The notes beneath the pieces were generated by a model. It was given only the letters and a program-made list of their open reading frames with translations, searched no databases and was not told the origin of the DNA. From NORP181 sp047623555 (lineage in GTDB: Bacteria; Pseudomonadota; Alphaproteobacteria; Rhodobacterales; Rhodobacteraceae), in the NCBI GenBank assembly GCA_047623555.1, contig JBLHMP010000003.1, positions 10,166-74,165 of the forward strand: a stretch of DNA of 64,000 nt. Reading direction: 5' to 3'. Positions 49,805 through 57,932 of the stretch are shown here, one piece after another (within the stretch, counting starts at the first letter, position 1; the number at the start of each line of letters is the position of its first letter). A program made the position numbers and the translations under genes.

Positions 49805-49843
49805 CCTCTTTCTGCTTTCTAAAAATATCCGCGCCGCAGGCAC
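49805..49843 (-). repeat. Dispersed GCCTGCGGCGCGGATATTT element, copy 2 (variant)
   Basis: On the minus strand it reads GTGCCTGCGGCGCGGATA, a T run, then AGAAAGCAGAAAGAGG, between the ruvB stop and the unknown gene. It has the same layout as copies 1 and 3: GC palindrome, ATATTT, purine-rich tail. Confidence 0.6.
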
Positions 49844-49848
49844 AAAAA

Positions 49849-50868
49849 TTAGCCAAAAAGATCGCCGCCACCTTTCGGTGCAGCCATCCCCAAATGCGCC
49901 CACGCCTTATGCGCCAGCATCCGCCCGCGCGGTGTGCGCTGGATTAAACCCTGTTGCAACAAAAATGGTTCAATCACCTCTTCCAGTGAATCCCGGCTTT
50001 CCGACAACGCCGCTGACAGGGTTTCAATGCCCACAGGCCCGCCGGCATAGTTTTCGGCAATCAACAGCAAATACCGCCGGTCCGCCCCGTCCAGCCCCAG
50101 ATGATCAACCCCCAACCGCGTCAAAGCACTATCCGCCAGTTCCCGCGTGATGCTGCCACCGCCCTCAACAACCGCAAAATCCACCACCCGGCGCAGCAAC
50201 CGCCCGGCAATCCGCGGCGTCCCGCGCGCCCGGCGGGCAATTTCGCGCGCCCCGGTGTCATCCGTCGGCACGCCCAGCATCCGGGCATTGCGGGTGACAA
50301 TTTCGTGCAGCTCATCAACGGTGTAAAACTGCAGCCGTGTCGGAATACCAAACCGGTCCCGCAGCGGCGTCGTCAACAACCCCATCCGTGTCGTCGCCCC
50401 AACCAGCGTAAAGGGTTGCAATTCAATCCGCACAGTGCGCGCCGCAGGGCCCTCGCCAATCACCAAATCCAGCTCAAAATCTTCAAGCGCCGGATAAAGC
50501 ACCTCTTCGACGACCGGGTTCAAACGATGTATTTCATCAATGAACAACACATCGCGCGCCTCAAGATTGGTCAGGATCGCCGCCAGATCGCCCGCCTTGG
50601 CCAGAACCGGCCCGGACGTCATGCGAAAATTCACCCCCAACTCGCGCGCCATGATCTGCGCCAGCGTGGTTTTGCCCAACCCCGGGGGGCCATGAAACAA
50701 CGTATGATCCATCGCCTCGCCGCGCATCTTGGCCGATTGAATGAATACCTTAAGATTGGCCCGCGCCTCGGCCTGACCGATAAAATCATCCAGAACCTGC
50801 GGCCGCAATGCCCGGTCATTGTCCTCTGGCAACGGCTCGGGCCGCAAACTCGGGTCAGTGTCAATCAT
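49849..50868 (-). CDS. ruvB: Holliday junction helicase RuvB
   Basis: A 339-residue AAA motor that drives branch migration with RuvA. Walker A GPPGLGKT is at 60-67, Walker B VLFIDEIHRLNPVVEEVLYPALEDF near 110, sensor GATTRMGLLTTPLRDRFG near 155, and a C-terminal winged helix (FLLQQGLIQRTPRGRML) contacts DNA. It follows ruvA by 43 bp; the order ruvC-ruvA-ruvB is standard. The stop lies 5 bp before a dispersed repeat. Confidence 0.98.
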   Translation of the reverse strand: MIDTDPSLRPEPLPEDNDRALRPQVLDDFIGQAEARANLKVFIQSAKMRGEAMDHTLFHGPPGLGKTTLAQIMARELGVNFRMTSGPVLAKAGDLAAILTNLEARDVLFIDEIHRLNPVVEEVLYPALEDFELDLVIGEGPAARTVRIELQPFTLVGATTRMGLLTTPLRDRFGIPTRLQFYTVDELHEIVTRNARMLGVPTDDTGAREIARRARGTPRIAGRLLRRVVDFAVVEGGGSITRELADSALTRLGVDHLGLDGADRRYLLLIAENYAGGPVGIETLSAALSESRDSLEEVIEPFLLQQGLIQRTPRGRMLAHKAWAHLGMAAPKGGGDLFG

Positions 50869-50911
50869 ACTTCACTCTCCAGCGAGGACGCCCGCAGGGC
50901 GGACGAGCAGG

Positions 50912-51565
50912 CTACCCCTTAGGTGCCAACAATTTCAAAGCCGCCCGGATTAACTCCGGCGCACCCATCTCAGGCTCAGCCCCGGCGGCTTCGGCCACTG
51001 CCGCTGCCGCCTCTCCCATGCCGTACCCCAGATTGCCCAGCGCCGAAAGCGCATCTGCCTGTGCGGATGCATCCATCGACGCGGCGGCAACAACCGCAAT
51101 CGGCTCAATTACCTCGCCCTCAACTTCCATCGCCTGCACCAGGGTTCCAGCCATTGCCATCACCGCTGGTGCTTTATCTTTCAAATCCAACACAATCCGC
51201 TGCGCTGTTTTTGGCCCAACCCCCTTGGCCACCTTGATCGTTGCCCAATCGCCCAGCGCAATGGCCCGGCCAACACCATCCGGACCCAACGTGCCCAGAA
51301 TAGCCAGCGACACCTTGGCACCAATGCCCTGAACGCTCATCAACAACCGATGCCATTCTTTCTCAACCAAAGTCGGAAAGCCAAACAATTGCAGCAAATC
51401 CTCGCGCACTACCAGATCGGTATACAACGACACCGCCTCGCCCACCCCCGGCAGACCCGCCATGGTGCGATCCGAACAGAACACCAAATAGCCAACACCA
51501 CGCACATCAATCAAAATGTGATCCGTCGCGCAATAATCCAAACGCCCCGTCAATCGACCGATCAT
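50912..51565 (-). CDS. ruvA: Holliday junction protein RuvA
   Basis: A 217-residue protein starting at the ATG at 51565 (MIGRLTGRLDYCATDHILIDVRGVGYLVF), whose N-terminus matches the family exactly; upstream in-frame codons belong to ruvC. Domain I is an OB fold, domain II has helix-hairpin-helix motifs (VQGIGAKVSLAILGTLG and VKGVGPKTAQRIVLDLKDK), and the Ala-rich linker leads to domain III, which contacts RuvB. It tetramerises on the four-way junction. ATGA overlap with ruvC (51562-51565). Confidence 0.97.
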   Translation of the reverse strand: MIGRLTGRLDYCATDHILIDVRGVGYLVFCSDRTMAGLPGVGEAVSLYTDLVVREDLLQLFGFPTLVEKEWHRLLMSVQGIGAKVSLAILGTLGPDGVGRAIALGDWATIKVAKGVGPKTAQRIVLDLKDKAPAVMAMAGTLVQAMEVEGEVIEPIAVVAAASMDASAQADALSALGNLGYGMGEAAAAVAEAAGAEPEMGAPELIRAALKLLAPKG

Positions 51566-52059
51566 GCCCTGACCTCGCGCAGCTGAACCCCAGCCGAGCC
51601 ACCATAATGCGCGTGACAAATCGCAATCGCCAACGCATCCGCCGCGTCCGGCCCCGCCGGATCACAGCCCGGCAATTGCAGCTTTACCATATGCAACACC
51701 TGCATCTTGTCCGCATGACCAACACCAACAACCGTCTTTTTTACCCGGTTCGGCGCATATTCCCCGATCGGGATGCCCGCCTGTGCCGGAACCAACAACG
51801 CCACGCCACGCGCCTGACCCAGCTTTAGCGTCCCGGCCCCATCCTTGTTCACAAAGGTCTGCTCAATCGCCGCCTCATCCGGCATGAACCGGGCAAAAAC
51901 ATCGCTGAGCTGCTCGTGCAACGATAACAACCGCCTCGCCAAATCATCCCCGGATGACTTGCACACCCCATTTGCAACATGACTGAGTCGGCTTCCCCGT
52001 GCCTCAATCACGCCCCAACCAAGGTTTCGCAGCCCTGGATCAATCCCTAATATTCGCAT
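51562..52059 (-). CDS. ruvC: Holliday junction resolvase RuvC
   Basis: A 165-residue RNase H-fold endonuclease that cuts junctions symmetrically. The four acidic catalytic residues are visible: Asp7 in GIDPGLRNLGWG, Glu66 in IEQTFVNKD, and Asp138 and Asp141 in PDAADALAIA. It is first in the ruvCAB unit, preceded by a 330-bp gap. No LexA/SOS box was identified by eye upstream. Confidence 0.97.
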   Translation of the reverse strand: MRILGIDPGLRNLGWGVIEARGSRLSHVANGVCKSSGDDLARRLLSLHEQLSDVFARFMPDEAAIEQTFVNKDGAGTLKLGQARGVALLVPAQAGIPIGEYAPNRVKKTVVGVGHADKMQVLHMVKLQLPGCDPAGPDAADALAIAICHAHYGGSAGVQLREVRA

Positions 52060-52389
52060 TTCCTACCCGGCCCAGACAATTTTGTTGCTTTTTTGAAGCA
52101 CTAGCACGAAACGCGAACATCCGCCAAGCTATTTGCACAAACGTCGAAAACGACGTCGCCAGCAAGCGAAACGACAAAAGGCGAGAACGCGACATGAAAA
52201 TGGTCGAAACACGACGCCCGATATCTCGTATTTTCGTATATTTTTAAGGGGTGTTACGCGAATTCCCAGCTATGCAAAAACTGCATATGAGAGTTGCGTT
52301 TTTTGCGTCTTGTCCGGTCAATGTCTCAGCCCTATTTGCCCCTCAGAAGAACGTAACAACTCGGCAACACCGAAAAAAAGGACACGGAC
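52060..52389. other. 330-bp gap between divergent ruvC and the DUF1127 gene
   Basis: This stretch must hold the ruvCAB and DUF1127 promoters. It has an AT-rich block near 52225-52250 (TATATTTTTAAGG) that could be a -10 region. A 17-codon ORF at 52197 is too short to support. No other structure was found. Confidence 0.6.
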
Positions 52390-52608
52390 ATGGCTGCAAT
52401 CGAAACAAACCGCACACCCTATGGCACACTCGACTTGGTTGCCCGCATCAACGCGACTCTGATGTCCGTTGTCGGAACCTTCGCCAGCTGGAATGACGCA
52501 CGCGTCACCCGCAACGCTTTGTCAGGACTGACCAATCGCGAATTGGACGATATTGGTCTCATCCGTGGCGACATTGATATGGTTGCAAACGGCGTAAGCC
52601 GCTTCTGA
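52390..52608 (+). CDS. DUF1127 small basic protein
   Basis: A 72-residue protein. The C-terminal part RNALSGLTNRELDDIGLIRGDI is the DUF1127 (YjiS-like) motif; the N-terminal part is polar. The ribosome site is AAGGA. In Rhodobacter and other alphaproteobacteria short DUF1127 proteins act in RNA metabolism and stress-linked small-RNA regulation, and in phosphate and carbon control in Agrobacterium. The gene stands alone between two intergenic regions and is followed by two hairpins, which suggests a short, abundant transcript. Confidence 0.88.
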   Translation: MAAIETNRTPYGTLDLVARINATLMSVVGTFASWNDARVTRNALSGLTNRELDDIGLIRGDIDMVANGVSRF

Positions 52609-52614
52609 ATAAGC

Positions 52615-52640
52615 GGTGTCGATAGACATCTGTCGACACC
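52615..52640 (+). terminator. First hairpin after the DUF1127 gene
   Basis: GGTGTCGA (52615-52622) pairs with TCGACACC (52633-52640) around a 10-nt loop, 6 bp past the stop. No T run follows. Confidence 0.6.
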
Positions 52641-52660
52641 CACCTAATCAACGACGGCAA

Positions 52661-52691
52661 ACGCCGCGCGATCACATCGCGTGGCGTTTTT
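52661..52691 (+). terminator. Rho-independent terminator after the DUF1127 gene
   Basis: A 12-bp stem with one G-T pair (52661-52672 with 52676-52687) and a CAC loop is followed by five T. This is the clearest intrinsic terminator in the window. Confidence 0.85.
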
Positions 52692-52721
52692 GATTTGCAG
52701 CTTACTTACTGTGAATTCAAT

Positions 52722-53066
52722 TCAGCGCAGGATCGGCCCAATCTGCTGCGCCACCATGTCAGAGACTGGATCACTTTGCATGACCCATGCTCCGGCCTGT
52801 TCAACAACAGTGCCGTTTTCCAACTTAGCAACCCGTTCGCTATAGGCGTCGGATCCAATATTGGCGATCAAAAATCCCTTGAACACGACAAACGCCATCA
52901 CAAATAGGATCAACGCTTTGACGGGAATCCGGGGACGTGTCCGATACGGGCGCGCAACAAGCAGCCCATCAGACCGCATCCGGGTGACATATCCACGCGA
53001 CAAAGCGCGGCGCTTGCGACCAAGACTAATTACGCGTTGGTCAAACTCTAGATGGTGCTGGACCAT
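52722..53066 (-). CDS. Small single-helix membrane protein, unknown
   Basis: A 114-residue protein starting at the ATG at 53066 behind a perfect GGAGGT ribosome site. The first 60 residues are basic (SLGRKRRALSRGYVTRMRSDGLLVARPYRTRPRIP), followed by one membrane helix (VKALILFVMAFVVFKGFLIA) and a periplasmic tail of about 45 residues (SERVAKLENGTVVEQAGAWVMQSDPVSDMVAQQIGP). I do not recognise the family. It sits between DUF1127 and prmA, apart from both. Confidence 0.75.
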   Translation of the reverse strand: MVQHHLEFDQRVISLGRKRRALSRGYVTRMRSDGLLVARPYRTRPRIPVKALILFVMAFVVFKGFLIANIGSDAYSERVAKLENGTVVEQAGAWVMQSDPVSDMVAQQIGPILR

Positions 53067-53180
53067 AGCAACCTCCGTTATCTGGCCCCCGCCAGCGGAT
53101 ATGGCTTTATCGTGCCCAAATCTGGCAGAAACGGGGCAAAAATGGGGCAGCTGCCTCAAATGCCCCTAAAATTGTCTAAT

Positions 53181-54056
53181 TCAGGACATCTTTCGAAGCG
53201 TTAGCGTCGACCAGTCACCAATCTCAGCGCTATGGATAAGATTGATACCAGATCGTGCATAAACAGCCGTCACATCTGCGGCCTGTTCGTTCAGAATCCC
53301 GGAAAGTATGGCATAGCCACCGTCGCGCAGATGGTCGGCCATATCCGGAGCCAGCGCAATTAACGGGCCTTTCAGGATATTTGCAAAGATCAGATCATAG
53401 GGGGCTGCGGCATGCAGATCGTCATGGTCAAACCCAGCGGCCTCAACACAGGCCACTTTGCCATCCATGGCGTTGGCGCGCAAATTGGCCATCGCCACGT
53501 CCACCGCAACACAATCAATGTCGCTGGCCAGGATCGTCACCGGCCAGATCCGCGCCGCCGCCATCGCCAACACAGCAGTACCACAGCCAATGTCAGCGAC
53601 GCGATCCGCCGTGAACCCGTCGCTGATCAACCGATCCAGTGCTTTCAGGCAGCCCAGCGTGGTGCCGTGATGCCCGGTGCCAAAGGCCATCGCCGCCTCG
53701 ATCAGCAATGGCACCGCGTCGTCGGGCACCTTGTCTGCGTCATGGCTGCCGTAAACAAAGAACCGCCCGGCCTGAACCGGCGACAATTCGCGGCGCACAT
53801 GGGCCACCCAATCGGTTTCGGGCACCTCAGAGACCACAAAAGCCTTGCCGCCAAACACAGCCGTCAAAAGCGCCAGCCCCGCCTCATCGGGTTTGTCGAT
53901 GAAATAGCCGCCAACCTCCCAGAGGCCCGATCCATCCTCAATCTCGGACACGCCGATGCCTGTGGGCTCAGGTATCATACGCTCCATCGCTTCGCCCATC
54001 GCCTCGGCCGGGGTCCTGCCGGGCAAAGTCGTCATAGCGGTATAAGTGATCATCAT
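53181..54056 (-). CDS. prmA: Ribosomal protein L11 methyltransferase
   Basis: A 291-residue SAM-dependent methyltransferase that trimethylates ribosomal protein L11. The substrate-binding N-terminal domain is followed by a linker and the catalytic domain: AFGTGHHGTTLGCLKAL, then ADIGCGTAVLAMAAA (motif I) and DLIFANILKGPLIALAPDM with the NIL motif in place of NPPF/Y. These three features define PrmA. The start is either of two adjacent ATGs at 54056 and 54053; the first overlaps the MATE gene stop as ATGA. Confidence 0.93.
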   Translation of the reverse strand: MMITYTAMTTLPGRTPAEAMGEAMERMIPEPTGIGVSEIEDGSGLWEVGGYFIDKPDEAGLALLTAVFGGKAFVVSEVPETDWVAHVRRELSPVQAGRFFVYGSHDADKVPDDAVPLLIEAAMAFGTGHHGTTLGCLKALDRLISDGFTADRVADIGCGTAVLAMAAARIWPVTILASDIDCVAVDVAMANLRANAMDGKVACVEAAGFDHDDLHAAAPYDLIFANILKGPLIALAPDMADHLRDGGYAILSGILNEQAADVTAVYARSGINLIHSAEIGDWSTLTLRKMS

Positions 54057-55435
54057 CGTCTCCTGAATCTGTCGGCATTGGTATGTGGGCGGCGGTCTAT
54101 TTCCAGATCCGGGTCAAACCGGCCAAGCCCGACAACATAACGCCATCCCAGCCAGCCCGCCAGCGCTCCAACAATAACACTAGCCACAGCCTGCGCATAA
54201 ATCACGCCTGTTGCCCCGTACCAACCCGCCAGCAAAATGGCCAGAGGCAGTGATATAACGCCGTCGCGCAGCCAGTTGGTCAATGTTGCCCAGGATGGTC
54301 GCCCCAGCGCATTAAACGCCGAATTGGACACAAACAATGCCGACGCCATTAGGAACGCGCCCGCCCCCACCGTGGTAAAGGACGCCACGATATCACCGCC
54401 CAACGGGCTTAGGTCAAAGGCCGAAATCACCAGCGAACTGGCCGACGCCAAAACGATCCAGGTCACCAGCGAATAGGCCAGCCCAAAAATGATCGCATCG
54501 CGATAGGTCGTACGCAGGCGTTCATAATTGCCGGCACCATAGTTCTGCCCAAATATGCCACCAATCGCACCGGATAGCGAAAATATACCGCCAAAGGCCA
54601 CAACCGTCAGTCGTCCGACCACAGCCCAACCGGCCATTGCATCATCGCCATAGGGTGCCATCACGCTGGTCAGCAGATAGTTCCCAACCGGCATCGCCAT
54701 CTGCGCCATGATCGCGGGCACCGCAATAATCAGAAACGGCCGCAGCGTTTCAATGACATCCGCCAGCCGCAAACGCGCCATCAAATCATGGGTGCCTACG
54801 GCAAACCGCAACGCCACCACCAGCATCACAAAGCGCGATATATTCAGGCCCATGGCCGCACCATCCAGCCCCCATTGGTAAATCAGGAACGGGTCCAGCA
54901 CCATCGACACCATGCCCGAGATCAGGGTGACAAACATCGACCGCTTGGCAGCGCCCTCGGCCCGCAGCGCCCCGTTGGCGATCATCGAAATCGCCATGAT
55001 ACCCAGTGACGGTAGCGACACCGCCAAATACCGCGCCGCAAGGGCCGCGGTTTCGCCCGTCGCGCCCACCATCGCCAGAATGTCATGGCGGAAATATATC
55101 ACGATTCCGGCCATCAGGGTCTGGATGACAAAGGCAATCGCCGCCGAACTGGTCGCATGACGCCGCGCCTGTTCACGATCACCCTTGCCAATGCCACGCG
55201 CAATCAACGCAATGGCGGCGATCATCAGGCCAATGCCAGACGATACCGAAAAGAACTGGATCGCAAAGGCAAAGCCAATGGCCGCCACCAATTTCGGCGC
55301 GCCCAGTTGCGACACCCAAAACAGGTTGGCCGCATCGACCAGAAACACAAACGTGATCCCCATAGCCCCGGCCAACGTCATGCGCGCCACATGACCCATC
55401 GTTGATCCGGTCAGAAAGCGCCCCTGTTCAGCCAT
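54053..55435 (-). CDS. MATE family efflux transporter
   Basis: A 460-residue membrane protein with about twelve helices in two similar halves, typical of multidrug and toxic compound extrusion pumps driven by sodium or protons. Visible family features include DAANLFWVSQLGAPKLVAAIG in helix 2 and its repeat AVVGRLTVVAFGGIFSLSGAIGGIFGQNYGAGNYERLR in the second half. It starts MAEQGRFLTGSTMGHVARMTLAGAMG. The substrate is unknown. Its 3' end overlaps prmA. Confidence 0.92.
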   Translation of the reverse strand: MAEQGRFLTGSTMGHVARMTLAGAMGITFVFLVDAANLFWVSQLGAPKLVAAIGFAFAIQFFSVSSGIGLMIAAIALIARGIGKGDREQARRHATSSAAIAFVIQTLMAGIVIYFRHDILAMVGATGETAALAARYLAVSLPSLGIMAISMIANGALRAEGAAKRSMFVTLISGMVSMVLDPFLIYQWGLDGAAMGLNISRFVMLVVALRFAVGTHDLMARLRLADVIETLRPFLIIAVPAIMAQMAMPVGNYLLTSVMAPYGDDAMAGWAVVGRLTVVAFGGIFSLSGAIGGIFGQNYGAGNYERLRTTYRDAIIFGLAYSLVTWIVLASASSLVISAFDLSPLGGDIVASFTTVGAGAFLMASALFVSNSAFNALGRPSWATLTNWLRDGVISLPLAILLAGWYGATGVIYAQAVASVIVGALAGWLGWRYVVGLGRFDPDLEIDRRPHTNADRFRRR

Positions 55436-55461
55436 GTCGCATCTTCATTCGGCCAGCACTC

Positions 55462-56694
55462 TCATTCGGCTAGCGTCGGCATCGGCCGCGTCAAGCGTGT
55501 CTCGTGGCCCCGTTCAGGATGCCGCGGTATCAACAAGGCCAACCCCAGCGAGACCAGCGCCATCATCGCCGCAAAGAAAAACACCGCAGAGGGTGAAATC
55601 ACCCATAACAAGCCAAGCATCACCGGCAGAAACACCGCCGCAATATGGTTGATGGTAAAGGCCACGGCAGCAGTGGGTGCAATATCCGCCGGATCAGCGA
55701 TCTTTTGGAAATAGGTTTTCAGCGCCAGCGCCAGACCAAACAACATATGATCAACCACATAAAGCGCTGCCGCAATCGCCACGCCCCAGCCAAACAGATA
55801 GACACCGCCATAGGCCAGAAACACGATAATCAGCCCGACATATTCCCAGATCAGCGTCCGCCGTTCGCCAAAATACCCGACGGCTTTGCCCAAAAACGGC
55901 GCCACCAGCATATTGATCACAAGGTTAATCAGATACAGCCCGGTCAGTTCTTCGACCGCAAAGCCGAATTTCTCGACCATCATAAACCCGGCAAATACCA
56001 TAAAGATCTGCCGCCGCGCGCCGGACATGAATTGCAGCGCGTAATACAGCCAATAGCGCTTTCGCAGGATCATTTTTTTATGCTGCACGGTTGCCGCTTC
56101 GAATTGCGGATAGGCAAACAGACAGAACAACGCCAGCGCCACTGTGGTGCCGCCCGCCGCCATAAAGACAATGTTATAGGTCAGGCCCAGCGGCTCCCAC
56201 ATCAGCACGATCAGGATATACACCACCAGCGTCACCGCCGAAGCGGCCCCCATCAGCCAGCCCAGATATTGCGGCGCTTTGTCTTTTGGCAGCCATTGCA
56301 ATTGCAGCGACTGGTTCACGGTCTCGTAATAATGAAAGCCGATCGAGCTGAGCATGGTCAGCGTCAAAATCCCGCCAAGCGAGGGAAACCAAGCGGTAAA
56401 CGCGGTGGCCACGCCCAACAGCATCAGCGACACCATGGCCAACACCTGTTCACGCACAAACAGGATGATGGCAATCACGCCAATGGCCAAAAATCCGGGG
56501 ATTTCACGCACTGTATGCAGCAGACCAATGTCAGCGCCATCAAACCCGGCCACATCAATGACGAAATTATTCAGCAGCGCATACCACGTGTAAAACGCAA
56601 TCGGCATGGTCAAAGCGGTCATAAACAACAGCGATATGGGCCGACGCCAGACCGGCAGACGGCCTGCGTCTTTGATAGATATATATTGAGCCAT
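55462..56694 (-). CDS. Major facilitator superfamily transporter
   Basis: A 410-residue permease with about twelve membrane helices. The central loop is short and basic (EAATVQHKKMILRKRYWLYY), and helix segments such as IGFHYYETVNQSLQLQWLPKDKAP and YVVDHMLFGLALALKTYFQKIADPADIAPTAAVAFTINH stand out. It lacks the sugar-porter signature, so I leave the substrate open. It is divergent from a YeeE/YedE permease gene; two palindromes lie in the shared upstream region. Confidence 0.88.
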   Translation of the reverse strand: MAQYISIKDAGRLPVWRRPISLLFMTALTMPIAFYTWYALLNNFVIDVAGFDGADIGLLHTVREIPGFLAIGVIAIILFVREQVLAMVSLMLLGVATAFTAWFPSLGGILTLTMLSSIGFHYYETVNQSLQLQWLPKDKAPQYLGWLMGAASAVTLVVYILIVLMWEPLGLTYNIVFMAAGGTTVALALFCLFAYPQFEAATVQHKKMILRKRYWLYYALQFMSGARRQIFMVFAGFMMVEKFGFAVEELTGLYLINLVINMLVAPFLGKAVGYFGERRTLIWEYVGLIIVFLAYGGVYLFGWGVAIAAALYVVDHMLFGLALALKTYFQKIADPADIAPTAAVAFTINHIAAVFLPVMLGLLWVISPSAVFFFAAMMALVSLGLALLIPRHPERGHETRLTRPMPTLAE

Positions 56695-56754
56695 GAAACC
56701 GCATTACGCCCGTTGATCTGACTTGGCCAGCCAAAACAACATTGCGCGCACATG

Positions 56755-56772
56755 ATCTGCATCAATGCAGAT
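56755..56772. promoter_or_regulatory. Perfect palindrome ATCTGCAT-CA-ATGCAGAT
   Basis: Eight-base arms with a 2-bp spacer, 61 bp upstream of the MFS start and 50 bp upstream of the YeeE start. The form is that of a dimeric repressor or activator site. Confidence 0.55.
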
Positions 56773-56781
56773 ATGGTCGAA

Positions 56782-56805
56782 ATTCATACATGCAGGTATG
56801 TGAAT
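56782..56805 (+). promoter_or_regulatory. Imperfect palindrome ATTCATAC-N6-GTATGTGAAT
   Basis: CATAC (56785-56789) pairs with GTATG (56796-56800), flanked by ATTC and GAAT. It ends 16 bp before the YeeE start, where a repressor would block transcription. ATTC...GAAT half-sites recall operators of ArsR-type sulfide regulators; this is a suggestion only. Confidence 0.45.
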
Positions 56806-56821
56806 AATATGGATCGCCAAA

Positions 56822-57883
56822 ATGGACCTGATAGCCCTCGTTGAACGGATCGGAGAAGCCCCGACTGCCGCCCTGTTCGGCCTGATCACCGGCGCGGTCT
56901 TTGGCATCGCCGCCCAGCGCTCGAGGTTCTGTTTGCGCGCCGCCACCGGTGAATTCGCACGTGGCCAGATGGGGGATCGCATGGCGGTCTGGCTGCTCAC
57001 CTTCTCAACAGCTTTGGTCTGGGTACAATCGGCACAGCTTTTGGGCCTGATGGACGCCTCTGACGCCCGCATGATGGCCGTCCCCGGCAGTTGGTCCGGT
57101 GCCATCGTCGGCGGCCTGATCTTTGGCGTCGGCATGGTGCTGGCACGCGGCTGTTCCGGGCGTCTGTTGGTGCTCGCCGCCACCGGCAACCTGCGCTCGG
57201 TCGTTTCCGGGCTCATTTTCGCCGTCGTCGCCCAGATGAGCCTGTCTGGTATCCTGTCGCCCTCTCGCGACTGGATCGCCTCGCAATGGATCACCTCGGG
57301 CGGGCGCAACATGGACCTGCTGGCCAGCGTTGGCCTCCCCCAATACGCCGGGCTGATCCTCGGTCTGGCCATCGCAGTTCTGGCGCTGATCCTGTCGCGT
57401 CGCAACCGTATCGGCGCGGCGCGTCTGGTCTTTGCCTCAGGCGTTGGCTTTGCCGTGGCTCTGGGCTGGGTGCTGACCTATGCACTGGCCCAGGTGGCTT
57501 TTGATCCAATCCAGATCGAAAGCGCCACTTTCACCGGCCCCTCGGCGCACACGCTGATGTATTTCCTTGATCGCAACGCCATTCTGGAATTCGATGTCGG
57601 TTTGGTGCCCGGCGTGTTCCTCGGTGCCCTGATCGCCGCAGGTCTCTCTGGAGAGCTGAAAGTTCAGGCGTTCGATGATGCCAGCACTATGCGCAAAGCC
57701 ATGATCGGGGCGGCGCTTATGGGCTTTGGCGGCATGCTCGCAGGTGGCTGTGCCATCGGGGCCGGCTTCACCGGTGGTTCAATCTTCGTCGCAACCGCCT
57801 GGCTCGCGCTGTTCTGCATGTGGATTGGTGCCATGGCCACCGACCTGCTCGTCGACCAACGCATGGCACCGACCCAAGCCTGA
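56822..57883 (+). CDS. YeeE/YedE family sulfur-compound permease
   Basis: A 353-residue membrane protein with about nine helices. The two conserved cysteine motifs of YeeE/YedE proteins are present: GMVLARGCSGRLLVLAATGN in the first half and GMLAGGCAIGAGFTGGS in the second, with an N-terminal RSRFCLRAA. Structures of a homologue show thiosulfate passing these cysteines, so transport of thiosulfate or another sulfur species is likely. No TusA-like partner is nearby. Two palindromes precede it. Confidence 0.9.
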   Translation: MDLIALVERIGEAPTAALFGLITGAVFGIAAQRSRFCLRAATGEFARGQMGDRMAVWLLTFSTALVWVQSAQLLGLMDASDARMMAVPGSWSGAIVGGLIFGVGMVLARGCSGRLLVLAATGNLRSVVSGLIFAVVAQMSLSGILSPSRDWIASQWITSGGRNMDLLASVGLPQYAGLILGLAIAVLALILSRRNRIGAARLVFASGVGFAVALGWVLTYALAQVAFDPIQIESATFTGPSAHTLMYFLDRNAILEFDVGLVPGVFLGALIAAGLSGELKVQAFDDASTMRKAMIGAALMGFGGMLAGGCAIGAGFTGGSIFVATAWLALFCMWIGAMATDLLVDQRMAPTQA

Positions 57884-57885
57884 TC

Positions 57886-57926
57886 CCAATTTCTTCTCGT
57901 CCAAAATACCTCCGCCGGAGGCATCC
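57886..57926 (-). repeat. Dispersed GCCTCCGGCGGAG element, copy 3
   Basis: On the minus strand: GGATGCCTCCGGCGGAGGTA, TTTTGG, ACGAGAAGAA, ATTGG. It fills the 49-bp gap between the convergent YeeE and priA genes and matches copy 1 almost base for base. Confidence 0.85.
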
Positions 57927-57932
57927 GCACTT

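Noticed and set aside
52194..52247. A 17- to 18-codon ORF upstream of the DUF1127 gene as a leader peptide
   Set aside because: No ribosome site or attenuation structure accompanies it.
55645..56721. A 358-codon open frame on the plus strand across the MFS gene
   Set aside because: The product is His/Gln/Arg-rich with no domain, and it lies antisense to a clear twelve-helix transporter.
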